Translations under genes and position numbers: made by a program
Part shown: piece after piece, positions 7,098 through 16,125 of the stretch
Position numbering within the stretch: position 1 is the stretch's first letter
Layout: every line of letters begins with the position of its first letter
The notes under the pieces: generated by a model
What the model was told of the DNA's origin: nothing
Seen by the model: the letters and a program-made list of their open reading frames with translations, nothing else
Database searches by the model: none
Source of the DNA: an uncultured Lachnospiraceae bacterium
GTDB taxonomy: Bacteria; Bacillota; Clostridia; Lachnospirales; Lachnospiraceae
Length of the DNA: 25,098 bases
Direction: 5' to 3'
NCBI GenBank assembly: GCA_910588285.1
Contig: CAJUQB010000057.1
Location: forward strand, 1 to 25,098

Positions 7098-8798
7098 ATG
7101 GGAAAAACAATTTCAATCGGAGCTCAGAGCTTTGAATTTATACGGAAGAATGATTGCTTTTTTATTGATAAATCTGATTTGATCCGGGAATGGTGGGAGA
7201 ACCAGGATGCCGTCACACTGATCACCCGTCCACGCCGCTTTGGAAAGACGCTGAACCTGGATATGCTCAACTGCTTTTTTTCCAGGGGATATGAGGGCAG
7301 AGGGGAGCTATTTGACGGGCTGTCCATCTGGGAGGATGAGAAGTATCGCAAGCTTCAGGGGAGCTATCCGGTGATCTTTTTAACCTTTGCTGATATCAAG
7401 GGACAAAACCTGGAAGAGACTAAGCTTGGAATTAAGCATGCTTTATCGAAGCTATATGAGACCCATAAATTTGTGAAGGACGGAAAGAATATGGGGGAGA
7501 AGGAACAGGAGTTTTTTGACGCTGTCTCTTCCAAGATGCCGGACGATGTGGCGGTGCTGGCTCTGAAATATTTGTCCGATTACCTGAGTCGCTATTATGG
7601 TCAGAAGGTTCTGATTTTCCTGGATGAGTATGACACGCCTCTTCAGGAGGCATATGTCAACGGCTATTGGAAAGAGCTGGTAGAATTTATACGCAGCCTG
7701 TTCAATTCCACCTTTAAAACCAACCCCTATATGGAGCGTGCCATCATGACAGGGATCACCCGGGTATCCAAGGAATCTATCTTCTCGGATCTGAATAATC
7801 TGACCGTGATCACAACCACCTCGGAAAAATACAGGACGCAATTCGGTTTTACAGAGGAAGAGGTTTTTGACGCACTGGATTTCTTTGGAATGTCAGAGAA
7901 AAAAGACGGGGTGAAGAAATGGTATGACGGATTTACCTTTGGGAGCCAGAAGGATGTCTATAACCCATGGTCCATTATCAATTTCCTGGAGGAGAAGAAA
8001 TATAGGCCCTATTGGGCTAACTCAAGCTCCAACAGCCTGATCGGCCTTCTGATCCGCCAGGGAAATGCGGAGACGAAAATGATTGTGGAGGATCTGATGA
8101 AGGGGAGGCGTCTTGAGACAGAGATTGATGAGGAGATCATCTTTGACCAGCTGCTGAAGAAAAAGGGAGCCGTCTGGAGCCTGCTTTTGGCCAGCGGATA
8201 CCTGAAAGCAGTGGAATGGCATTTCTCGGAGGAAACCGGTATTTCCAGCTATTGTCTGGAATTGACCAATCAGGAAGTCCATATCATGTTCCGGAATATG
8301 ATCCATGGCTGGTTTTCCCAGGAGGATATCCCCTACAATAATTTCATCAAGGCGCTGCTCTTAGATGATGTGGAGGCCATGAATGAATTTATGAATGAGA
8401 TCGCATTGGCCACCTTCAGCAGCTTTGATATTGCAACAAGTGTTGCCAAAAACGATGCCCCGGAACGTTTTTACCATGGCTTTGTCCTGGGGCTTATGGT
8501 GGAGCTGGCAGACCGCTATGAGATTACCTCCAACCGGGAGAGCGGGTTTGGCCGGTATGATATCCAGCTTGTGCCCCGGGAGGGGGCTGGACTGGATCCT
8601 ATGATCATTGAGTTCAAGGTGCGCAAGCCCTTGCGGGAGGCCAGCCTGGAGGAGACGGTAGCGGCCGCATTAGCGCAGATTCGGGATAAAAACTACGATG
8701 CATCATTGATAGACCGGGGGTTTGAGAAGGAGCGGATCCGGCATTATGGCTTTGCCTTTGAGGGGAAGCAGGTGCTTATTGGAGAGGGGAAACTGTAA
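7098..8798 (+). CDS. AAA-ATPase-like protein with C-terminal PD-(D/E)XK nuclease domain (PF09820/PF08011 type)
   Basis: A soluble protein of 566 residues. The N-terminal P-loop is the family's unusual form, TRPRRFGKT (43-51), with Walker B VLIFLDEYD (171-179) and the conserved MTGITRVSKESIFSDLNNL segment after it. The C-terminal part shows a nuclease-like core: D488 in GRYDIQLVP, E505-x-K507 in IIEFKVRK, and a downstream AQIRDKNY motif. These proteins occur in many paralogous copies in gut Firmicutes and Bacteroidetes. Their function is not established; defence, DNA mobility or repair are all conjecture. The start is fixed by AGGAGG 7 bases upstream (7085-7090). The last 23 bases overlap tail-to-tail with the disrupted phosphoesterase gene on the other strand. 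Composition looks GC-richer than the AT-rich glycosyltransferase genes to the right. Confidence 0.93.
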   Translation: MGKTISIGAQSFEFIRKNDCFFIDKSDLIREWWENQDAVTLITRPRRFGKTLNLDMLNCFFSRGYEGRGELFDGLSIWEDEKYRKLQGSYPVIFLTFADIKGQNLEETKLGIKHALSKLYETHKFVKDGKNMGEKEQEFFDAVSSKMPDDVAVLALKYLSDYLSRYYGQKVLIFLDEYDTPLQEAYVNGYWKELVEFIRSLFNSTFKTNPYMERAIMTGITRVSKESIFSDLNNLTVITTTSEKYRTQFGFTEEEVFDALDFFGMSEKKDGVKKWYDGFTFGSQKDVYNPWSIINFLEEKKYRPYWANSSSNSLIGLLIRQGNAETKMIVEDLMKGRRLETEIDEEIIFDQLLKKKGAVWSLLLASGYLKAVEWHFSEETGISSYCLELTNQEVHIMFRNMIHGWFSQEDIPYNNFIKALLLDDVEAMNEFMNEIALATFSSFDIATSVAKNDAPERFYHGFVLGLMVELADRYEITSNRESGFGRYDIQLVPREGAGLDPMIIEFKVRKPLREASLEETVAAALAQIRDKNYDASLIDRGFEKERIRHYGFAFEGKQVLIGEGKL

Positions 8799-10267
8799 CT
8801 ACCCCAATCTTCTTCTCAAATGCCGGCGAAAATACATGCTGGCGGGTTGTTTCTGTGACAGCCCCATCCCAGCTAAAGTGTAAATGGCCACACAGAATTT
8901 CCTTTACCGGGCTGTCAGCTGCATAGATCATATCCATAAATTCCCGGGTGTTTCTATCCGGATGATAGGTACAATCCGTCCCCCAGACAAGGGCGCGGTC
9001 CTGCCACACATAGCTCCGGCAGCTCCAGGCACCAGACCTCTGAGTCTCCATCAATTTCACTATGGAAAGAATCACATTCCTCCTGGGTGATCCCCTGGCA
9101 CCAATAGGGTTTTACATCATGGTCTGCCCTGACATACAGCCAGGGGGTAAGCAGGCGGTCTAAGCCCTGTTTCAGACATGCTACATTAGATGGTGAGCAG
9201 AAGTCCAGCATATCTCCGCCTAAGAGTATACCATCAGCATTGCAGGAATCTAAAATATCCGGCAGGCTGCCCCAGTATTGGGCGGCGGTGACCTCTTCTG
9301 AGACAGACGACCAGCCTTGGCGGGCCAGGACAGTTTCCGGATCATCCAAGGGGATTTCCTCATTCGTCGTAATAATGTGCAGATCTGCCAGGAAGAGGAA
9401 ATGATATTCCTCCGTCAGTCCTGGAATCACTACCTCCACCTCTTCTATCTCCAGACCGGCTGCTGAAAGAGGCTCTGGCGTGAATACCGGCTCCTGGTAC
9501 TGGAGGATGTGATAGGAAGAGGTGGTGGCCACAATCTGCCAGTGAAGGCGCTGCATGTAGGAGAGGGAGATATCGTTGTTGATATTGATTACCACATAGT
9601 CTACATGATTGGAATCCAGGGTTTCCGTTATCATGGGTGGGTCATAATAATCCTGATTATTCATAAGCATGGTCATGACAGCAGGCACATTTCCCTTCAC
9701 GCCCTCCGGCCCGGAAATATGATAGCTTTCAAAGGGAAAGCAGATAGAGGCATCATATTCCCGGATTGCATGGCAGATATTCGTATCAGCCAGAATGGTT
9801 ATGCGATCTCTGCCTGCTTCTGTACGAAGCGATATTAAATGTTCCGCCACCTCCAGGATATCATAAGAAAGCTGGTAGGAATTTTCCGGAAGCCTCCATT
9901 GCTCCCGGGAGGTATTCATACACAACAGTCCCAGGCAGATTCCACACACCAGCAGCAGACGATGTCTCAAATTGTCCATGCGCTGCATACCTTCGTATAA
10001 AAGGTATGCAATGGCAGTCTCCCAGGGAATGATCCAGAGGAAGCGGTAATATGTTTTTACCTGCCCGGTAACAGTTATCAATATACGATAGCTCAATGGG
10101 TTAAATACTGCTGCAAACAGCAATAGAGCAGCCAGAAGCGCTACCCTCCGTTCCTGCTTTTTCAGTTGATATAAGAACAAAATCCAGGCCAATGCCGCAA
10201 ACAAATATAGTATATTCCCACCCATATATTGATGCAGCATGTCCCAAAAACCATTTACAACCTGCAT
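8776..10267 (-). pseudogene. Membrane/metallophosphoesterase fusion with internal deletion and frameshift
   Basis: The N-terminal part has about four membrane helices (for example ILYLFAALAWILFLY and VALLAALLLFAAVFNPL), then an extracytoplasmic region, then a calcineurin-like phosphoesterase domain: FLADLH, LGGDMLDF and YVRADHD. Near 9012-9026 the frame changes. The first frame drifts into GPRPCLGDGLYLSSG and stops at 8954. The -1/+1 shifted frame resumes with family sequence (YVWQDRALVWG, NTREFMDMIYAADSPV, GHLHFSWDG) and ends at 8776. Family members normally have several tens of residues (a THVPL-type segment) between these parts, so DNA has been lost as well as the frame changed. A short repeat AGCTCC at 9012-9017 and 9021-9026 marks the junction. 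The start ATG 10267 has GGAGGG 5 bases upstream. The GHxH metal motif cannot be made in the same frame, so the phosphoesterase should be inactive. Confidence 0.8.
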
Positions 10268-10268
10268 A

Positions 10269-11339
10269 TCATCCCTCCAAATGAAAGCCCGCAAATCCAC
10301 TGATGCTCAAAAGAATATAGATCAAATTTGGCAGAACAGACAAAAGCAATATAGGTATATGCAGCCATTTCCTCCGATACAGGGCATGGGCCAGTATCAA
10401 GCTGCCCCCGGCCAAGGGGAGGATAAAGGTTGCTGAGGCGGAAATTGACATTCCTGCCAGCATATTTAGAAAAAATAAGATAAAATAGCGCTTGTCCATG
10501 GACTGGCAAAGCTTGATTGAGATCAGGACAGTGATCAGAATCAGTGTGGAAGCACAGTATGCTTTTCCCTCGTAGGCACGGTAGAGCAGGAATCTTGCCT
10601 CTGTATAAATGGTATTTGTAAAGGCAAATAGTAACCCCAAGGCCAGCATGGTACATAGAATTGCGTGTTCGGTTGTATGCTTCCGATGCCAAAAGCCCCA
10701 GCGAAACAATTCAAATCCGGAAGCTGCAAAAAACAGCAGATTGATGGCAGCTCTGGTGGTTCGGCAGAGTACCAGTGGGTGTACATGAAACAAATTGCAG
10801 AGGACAGCGCTGTTGGCCCCAAACATGGAGAAGGAGCGTTTCAGAGACAGGATCTGCATTTCCTGGCCACTGGTAACAGAAATGCCTGTCAGCCTTCCGG
10901 TATCCACCATGGAGGTGACCTCACCGATATAGGTTCTGGCGTCAATGTCAACCTGTCCGTTTACACATATATAATAGACAATCATTCCCACCAGGATCAG
11001 AAAAGGGAATAGGAAGCATCTGTTTTTCCAGGCAGCGACAGCCACATTCCGGTACATTTCCACCAGACCCTTGAAATAGCGGATGCAGATAATCAGCAAC
11101 AGGAGGCCCTGAAAAATAACCCACAGGATTGTTACCAGATTCAGCGTCCGATTCAGAAGCGTACAGGGAAATGCAATACACCAGAAGAGGACATGGTATG
11201 CCAGGAAGCCGTAAATGGATTTTTGGAAAAAGGTTCTGGCCTCCGGAATAAATGGGAAGCGGTTTATGGCGTAGCCAAGGCATTGATAAATATTCAGTTC
11301 CAGGAATAATGCAAGGATGCATTTGATTATGTTTAGCAT
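10269..11339 (-). CDS. DUF6077-like polytopic membrane protein (N-terminal part)
   Basis: About 356 residues with roughly nine or ten hydrophobic helices (for example IIKCILALFLELNIYQCLGYAI and FPFLILVGMIVYYICV). A conserved-looking loop DIDARTYIGEVTSMVDTGRL lies between helices, and short polar turns separate the later ones. I recognise the overall pattern as DUF6077-type, a membrane family found in clostridial surface-glycan regions. Its function is unknown; a glycosyltransferase-C-like role is only a guess. The stop TGA is separated by one base from the ATG of the next gene, and that gene continues with further membrane helices, so the two look like halves of a single family protein. The start is placed at 11339, five bases after the acetyltransferase stop, with AAAGG somewhat far upstream. 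A longer start at 11372 overlaps the acetyltransferase and lacks a ribosome binding site. Confidence 0.7.
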   Translation of the reverse strand: MLNIIKCILALFLELNIYQCLGYAINRFPFIPEARTFFQKSIYGFLAYHVLFWCIAFPCTLLNRTLNLVTILWVIFQGLLLLIICIRYFKGLVEMYRNVAVAAWKNRCFLFPFLILVGMIVYYICVNGQVDIDARTYIGEVTSMVDTGRLTGISVTSGQEMQILSLKRSFSMFGANSAVLCNLFHVHPLVLCRTTRAAINLLFFAASGFELFRWGFWHRKHTTEHAILCTMLALGLLFAFTNTIYTEARFLLYRAYEGKAYCASTLILITVLISIKLCQSMDKRYFILFFLNMLAGMSISASATFILPLAGGSLILAHALYRRKWLHIPILLLSVLPNLIYILLSISGFAGFHLEG

Positions 11340-11344
11340 TTCGA

Positions 11345-11914
11345 TCAATCTACCTTTTCTGTTTCCGGGCATATATTGCTAATATAAGATACCGTCGCGT
11401 GATCTGCATGTCGAATTACAGCTGGATTTCCAAAAACAATGGAATGGCTTGGTACATCACAATTTACAAAGCTTCCCGGGGCTATCAGCACATCGTTACC
11501 AATGATTATTTTTCCAACAATTACGGCGTTTGTTCCAATCCAAACCTCATTGCCAAGTACAGGTGTTCCCTTTCTTACTCCACGATTCTCTTGTCCAATA
11601 GTGACACCAGACGCAATATTGACATTATTACCAATAACCGTACTGGGATTGATAACAATTGGTCCGCTATGTCCTATATAGAGTCCCTTTCCAATAGTAG
11701 TATGCAATGGTATTTGAATAAACGATTTTCGGCTTATAATCCGCAGACGAAGTCTATACCAGAAACTACGTAGATGTTTTCCATCATGTATGCTTTCCTT
11801 GGCTTTTCGATAAAGAATAATATATTTTAATTCCAAAGGCCTGCGGATAAATTGCTTGAGTGTTTCTTGCTCTCCATAGTATCGATGTAAATCATCAGAA
11901 TAGCATTTATTCAT
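11345..11914 (-). CDS. Serine acetyltransferase-like hexapeptide (left-handed beta-helix) acetyltransferase
   Basis: A 189-residue acyltransferase. The N-terminal helical region (residues 1-70) is followed by a left-handed beta-helix built from hexapeptide repeats: IGKGLYIGHSGPIVINPSTVIGNNVNIASGVTIGQ, then VLGNEVWIGTNAVIVGKIIIGNDVLIAPGSFVNCDVP and the capping IVFGNPAV. The layout is that of CysE/SAT-like enzymes often found in polysaccharide clusters, where they use acetyl-CoA to O-acetylate a sugar. A cysteine-biosynthesis role is unlikely in this context. ATG 11914 is chosen because AGAGG lies 6 bases upstream; an upstream in-frame start at 11944 lacks a site and would overlap the preceding glycosyltransferase. 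Confidence 0.88.
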   Translation of the reverse strand: MNKCYSDDLHRYYGEQETLKQFIRRPLELKYIILYRKAKESIHDGKHLRSFWYRLRLRIISRKSFIQIPLHTTIGKGLYIGHSGPIVINPSTVIGNNVNIASGVTIGQENRGVRKGTPVLGNEVWIGTNAVIVGKIIIGNDVLIAPGSFVNCDVPSHSIVFGNPAVIRHADHATVSYISNICPETEKVD

Positions 11915-11940
11915 ATGGCACCTCTCTATATAAACGAATC

Positions 11941-13008
11941 TCATAGCTGCTGATATAAGTTATGATAGTTTTTTCCCATCCGTTCAGATGAAAACTGCTT
12001 TGCTGAACGAATGGCATTTTTTCCCATCCGTTCTCTCCCAACTGGATCATCCAACATTTTTTCAATACAGCTTTTAATGCTATTGCATTTCGGTGTGCAT
12101 AATAATCCATTTTCCCCATCTGTGATCATATTGGGAATTCCTCCAACATTTGAGGCTACAATTGGCAAGCCGCTTCCCATTGCTTCAATGAGTGTCATTG
12201 GCATCCCTTCATAAATAGAAGGCAAAATAAATAAATCGGCATTTTGTAAAAGTGGATAAATATTTCCGCTGATTCCGTAGACACAGACATAGTTTTCCAT
12301 ATGATTTTCTTTTATCAATTGGCAAACATCTTTCTGCAAGGGGCCTTCGCCAACAAGGGTTAAATTTACCTTTCGGCCAGATGTCCGTAATTCATGTATT
12401 GCTTTCAGCATTTCACGATGATTTTTAGATTCCGCATACCTTCCAATATGTAATATATGAATGTCCTCTGTTATTGCATAGTCTTGCTTTACGATACATT
12501 GATCCAGTGAAATGCCGTTATATATGACGGGGATTTGCTCCCGCTCTAGCTTGTAACGTTCCATCAGTGTGTCACAAATAGCTTCACTTAATGCTACCGG
12601 AATTGTATTGCAATACTTAAAAAATATGCTATTTAGATATTGCCCATATTTTGTATTCTCTTTTGATGCAATATTGTGTATGGTATGGATTTTTTTTATT
12701 TTTAACCGATATGCAGCTGGGATTGCATATTCCATAACATAGCGGTGTGTGTGAATGATATCTGGCTTTTCATCCTTCAAAATTCTCCGGATCTTTGGTA
12801 TGATAGATAAATCTAACCCCGGTCTTTTATTTAGATAAAAGATTTTTACACCGGCCTGTTCAAGTCTTTCGGTAATAGAAGTGTGACAATCATAAAAGCT
12901 AATAATTGACACGTCATCGCCAATTTTTATAAGCTCATATACCAAATGCTCACACATGATCTCAGCGCCAGCTAATCCAAAATCTGGCATAATCTGTATT
13001 ATTTTCAT
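11941..13008 (-). CDS. Glycosyltransferase family 4
   Basis: A complete GT-B retaining glycosyltransferase of 355 residues. It starts with MKIIQIMPDFGLAGAEIMCEHL (the GGAE-like loop of the acceptor domain), has the linker IIHTHRYVMEYAIPAA, the donor domain onset ILHIGRYAESKNHREML, and the E-x7-E element SIYEGMPMTLIEAMGSGLPIVAS followed by VGGIPNMI. AAAGGG about 11 bases upstream supports the start. The C-terminus carries a 16-residue near-tandem unit, ERMGKN at two positions, encoded by an exact 17-base direct repeat. The gene lies between asnB and the acetyltransferase in the right-hand run. Donor and acceptor are unknown. Confidence 0.93.
   Translation of the reverse strand: MKIIQIMPDFGLAGAEIMCEHLVYELIKIGDDVSIISFYDCHTSITERLEQAGVKIFYLNKRPGLDLSIIPKIRRILKDEKPDIIHTHRYVMEYAIPAAYRLKIKKIHTIHNIASKENTKYGQYLNSIFFKYCNTIPVALSEAICDTLMERYKLEREQIPVIYNGISLDQCIVKQDYAITEDIHILHIGRYAESKNHREMLKAIHELRTSGRKVNLTLVGEGPLQKDVCQLIKENHMENYVCVYGISGNIYPLLQNADLFILPSIYEGMPMTLIEAMGSGLPIVASNVGGIPNMITDGENGLLCTPKCNSIKSCIEKMLDDPVGRERMGKNAIRSAKQFSSERMGKNYHNLYQQL
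11969..12033. repeat. Exact 17-base direct repeat, 48-base period, inside the GT4 3' end
   Basis: TTTTTTCCCATCCGTTC occurs at 11969-11985 and 12017-12033. The 48-base period equals 16 codons, so both copies encode ERMGKN (sense strand) in the same frame. It could be the trace of a tandem duplication that extended the protein C-terminus, or a slippage/deletion site. Confidence 0.75.
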
Positions 13009-13065
13009 AAGCTGTTCTACCCTTTCTGTATATAAAAGGTTTTTTCGTTTATTATATATGAATAT

Positions 13066-14931
13066 TTAGTTTTCAAAATATCTATCCCACCACATCTGAA
13101 ATACAAGTAAGGTCCAGATTGGTCTTGCTGTTTCTGGGCTAAAAACTTTTTTTAATTTGCTAACCATTGACTTTATTGTAGATTGGTTAAATATCCCCTG
13201 TTTCTTTATATAATCTGTATCTAAGAGCCCCATTGTCATTCCTGTAAAGTCTTCATATAACCATTCATGAACAGGCACTCCAAATCCTTGTTTGGGTCGA
13301 TCAAGATATTGCTTGTTTACATAGTCATAAGCAATATCTTTTAGAATTCTTTTTTTATTTCTATTTTCACATTTATAATTCATCGGAAGAGAAAGGGCAT
13401 ATTCCACAACTCTATAATCTAAAAAGGGCATCCTTGATTCCAGAGATATAGCCATGGTGGCTCTATCTACTTTTGTTAATATATCATCTGGCAGATATGT
13501 TATCATGTCAGTGAGCATATATTTCATACGCATATCTTCTGTCAGCTCAGAGATCTCTGTATATTTATTATTACGTTTCACAACATTAATTAGATCTCGA
13601 TATTTATCCCAAAAAGCATAATAATCTGCATTAATTACATCTACAGGCTTACTAGCATATAGCAATTTGCTCCATTTCATGGAATCTGCTTTTCCAAGGA
13701 GCCCATTAAGGCTAACCCTACAATTAATCCAATTTAGTACCTTACTAATATTCTTATATTTATATAAATCATAACACTTGCTATACTTCTCGTAACCACA
13801 AAAAAGCTCATCTCCTGCATCTCCTGACAAAGCTACTGTCACATATTCGCGAGTTTCTTTAGCTAACAATATCGTGGCAATTTGAGATGCATCAGCCATA
13901 GGTTCATCAAAATACAGGGGTATATCTTTTAAATAGGCTTTTGCTTTTTCCATGGGCAAATATTGACAATAATGTTCTGTCCCAAGTTGTTTTGCTACAG
14001 CTTCTGCATATTGTGCTTCATTGTATTGCACTTCGTTAAAGCCAACTGTAAATGTTTTAACTGTGTGTGATGTTAATTCTCTCATTAAAGATACAATTAG
14101 TGTTGAATCATATCCACCACTTAAAAATGCACCCACAGGAACATCAGATATCATTCGTAAGCTTACTGAATCAAGCAAAAGCTCTTTTAAGTGTTTTTTT
14201 GCATCTGAATAGCTTTCATTAGACTGTGTTTGTCCGGTATATGCTTGGGTGACACTCCAATATGGTGATATCTCTATATTGCCATCAGAAAATTTTAATA
14301 GCTGTCCGGGCTCTAATTTGTATGTATTTTTAAAAATTGTATCTGGCCCTGTAATATATTGATAATGCAAATATTCAGAGAGCGCCCACTCATTCAGTTC
14401 CTTTTTAAAGAACGGATATTTCATGATCGGCTTTAACTCTGAAGCAAAGATAAGATTTCCTTCATTGTAGTAATAGAATAATGGTTTTACTCCCATACGG
14501 TCTCTTGCAAGAAAAAGGGTATTGGTTCTTTTGTCCCACAGGGATATTGCAAACATACCATTAAACTGGTTAATACAAGAAATACCCCATTCGATATATG
14601 CATAAAGTATTACTTCTGTATCACAATTAGATCTAAATAAGTAGTTCTTTTTTTGTAATAGGTTGCGTATCTGCTTGTAATTATATATTTCTCCATTAAA
14701 GCATACGACAATATTTCCATCAGAGCTCATCATAGGTTGATGTCCTAATGATGACAAATCTAAAATAGATAGACGATTATGAGCCAAACCAATCTGCATA
14801 TCTGTATTTTCAATATTCTGCTGGAAATATCCTTCATCATCAGGACCTCTATATTTAATTGTTTGATTCATAATTCTTAATATCTCTTCACTAATTGTTC
14901 TATGGTGAACAAATCCACATATTCCACACAT
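13066..14931 (-). CDS. asnB: Asparagine synthase (glutamine-hydrolysing)-like amidotransferase
   Basis: A full-length AsnB-type enzyme of 621 residues. The class II glutaminase domain begins with the processed nucleophile Cys2 (MCGICGF), with RGPDDEG (28-34) and CFNGEIYNY (78-84). The synthetase domain carries the ATP pyrophosphatase loop LSGGYDST (270-277), GDAGDELFCGYEKY, DDILTKVDRATMAISLESRMPFLD and the C-terminal DRPKQGFGVPVHEWL. It transfers ammonia from glutamine to an adenylated carboxylate. In a glycan cluster with a uronic-acid pathway, the substrate may be a sugar carboxylate (as proposed for WbpS-like enzymes), not aspartate; this is inference. AGGA about 8 bases upstream supports the start. 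The gene is noticeably AT-rich compared with wecB upstream of it, which hints at a different origin. Confidence 0.93.
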   Translation of the reverse strand: MCGICGFVHHRTISEEILRIMNQTIKYRGPDDEGYFQQNIENTDMQIGLAHNRLSILDLSSLGHQPMMSSDGNIVVCFNGEIYNYKQIRNLLQKKNYLFRSNCDTEVILYAYIEWGISCINQFNGMFAISLWDKRTNTLFLARDRMGVKPLFYYYNEGNLIFASELKPIMKYPFFKKELNEWALSEYLHYQYITGPDTIFKNTYKLEPGQLLKFSDGNIEISPYWSVTQAYTGQTQSNESYSDAKKHLKELLLDSVSLRMISDVPVGAFLSGGYDSTLIVSLMRELTSHTVKTFTVGFNEVQYNEAQYAEAVAKQLGTEHYCQYLPMEKAKAYLKDIPLYFDEPMADASQIATILLAKETREYVTVALSGDAGDELFCGYEKYSKCYDLYKYKNISKVLNWINCRVSLNGLLGKADSMKWSKLLYASKPVDVINADYYAFWDKYRDLINVVKRNNKYTEISELTEDMRMKYMLTDMITYLPDDILTKVDRATMAISLESRMPFLDYRVVEYALSLPMNYKCENRNKKRILKDIAYDYVNKQYLDRPKQGFGVPVHEWLYEDFTGMTMGLLDTDYIKKQGIFNQSTIKSMVSKLKKVFSPETARPIWTLLVFQMWWDRYFEN

Positions 14932-14977
14932 AATATATATCCTGTCAATTATTAATAATAAACTAAAATGAGATTTT

Positions 14978-16081
14978 TTATTTCAAAGCCAGCAATGCCT
15001 CCGCAATCCGCTCACTGGCATGTCCATCCCCATAGGGATTAATAGCTTGCGCCATTTGCCGATAAGCATCCGGATTGTCCAATAATTTCTTTGCCTCCTG
15101 GTAAATGGCAGCTTCATCAACTCCTACCACTTTGACAGTACCAGCGGTAACAGCCTCCGGACGTTCTGTTTCTGTACGTAAAACCAATACTGGCTTTCCA
15201 AACGCGGGCGCTTCTTCCTGAAGGCCGCCGGAATCCGTCATAATAAGATAACATCTGGAAATCAGGTTGTGCATATCCGGTACATTCAGTGGCTCTGTCA
15301 AAAATATATTCGGAATATTGTCTATAACAGCATATACTGCTTCCCTTACCGCTGGATTTAAATGAACCGGATAAACAAAATCCACGTCTGGATATTCCCT
15401 GGAAAGGCGTTTAATTCCCTGGCATATACTTATTAGGGGCTGTCCGAGATTCTCTCTTCTATGAGCTGTTACAAGGACGATTCGCCGTTTCCAAAATGAG
15501 ACATGTTTCAGTTTAGCATTCTGGAATATGTAATTCTTTTTTACGGTATAGGAAAAAGCGTCTATAACTGTATTCCCTGTTACATATATATTTCCGGCAA
15601 TTCCTTCGGAAAGAAGGTTTCTCCTGTTTTGCTCTGTTGGTGCATAGTGATAAGTGGCAATCCGGTCAGTCATCAGGCGGTTCATTTCTTCCGGAAATGG
15701 AGAATAGATATCGCCGCTCCTGAGACCGGCCTCTACATGCCCTACCGGGATTTGGCGATAAAAAGCCGCAAGAGCTGCTGCATAAGAAGTCGTCGTATCA
15801 CCGTGAACCAATACTACATTGGGCATTTCACGATATAGGACAGGCTCCAGCCTTTCCAATATGTCTGTAGTGACTGTCGTCAGAGTCTGCCTGTTTCGCA
15901 TAATATCCAGATTATAATCAGCCTTGATACCAAAGGTCTCCATTACCTGGGATAGCATTTCCCGGTGTTGACCGGTAAGGCAGACAAGGCATTCTATTTC
16001 TTTGTGTTTTTTTAGCTCCAGTACCAGCGGACACATCTTGACTGCTTCCGGCCGTGTTCCAAATACTGCAAATACCTTCAT
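14978..16081 (-). CDS. wecB: UDP-N-acetylglucosamine 2-epimerase (non-hydrolysing)
   Basis: A cytoplasmic enzyme interconverting UDP-GlcNAc and UDP-ManNAc. It is 367 residues, typical for WecB/MnaA. Taking MKVFAVFGTRPEAVKM as the N-terminus, the catalytic residues fall at D95 (HGDTTT), E117 (HVEAGLRS), E131 (PEEMNR) and H207 (TAHRREN), close to the positions known for the E. coli enzyme. The UDP-binding TDSGGLQEEAP segment and TERPEAV are also present. ATG 16081 is therefore preferred over an in-frame ATG 9 bases upstream (16090); neither has a strong ribosome binding site (GGATGG just upstream). It supplies ManNAc for this glycan or for a wall linkage unit. Confidence 0.95.
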   Translation of the reverse strand: MKVFAVFGTRPEAVKMCPLVLELKKHKEIECLVCLTGQHREMLSQVMETFGIKADYNLDIMRNRQTLTTVTTDILERLEPVLYREMPNVVLVHGDTTTSYAAALAAFYRQIPVGHVEAGLRSGDIYSPFPEEMNRLMTDRIATYHYAPTEQNRRNLLSEGIAGNIYVTGNTVIDAFSYTVKKNYIFQNAKLKHVSFWKRRIVLVTAHRRENLGQPLISICQGIKRLSREYPDVDFVYPVHLNPAVREAVYAVIDNIPNIFLTEPLNVPDMHNLISRCYLIMTDSGGLQEEAPAFGKPVLVLRTETERPEAVTAGTVKVVGVDEAAIYQEAKKLLDNPDAYRQMAQAINPYGDGHASERIAEALLALK

Positions 16082-16125
16082 ATGTACCATCCATTTCTAT
16101 TTGATCACTATTTGTCATGTAGGAC

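Noticed and set aside
6889..7182. Open frame of 97 codons upstream of the AAA-ATPase
   Set aside because: It has no ribosome binding site, lies over a promoter and a strong hairpin, overlaps the ATPase start, and encodes no recognisable motif.
9509..10032. Plus-strand open frames opposite the membrane/phosphoesterase gene
   Set aside because: They have no start signals or family motifs, and the minus-strand frame carries the recognisable domains.
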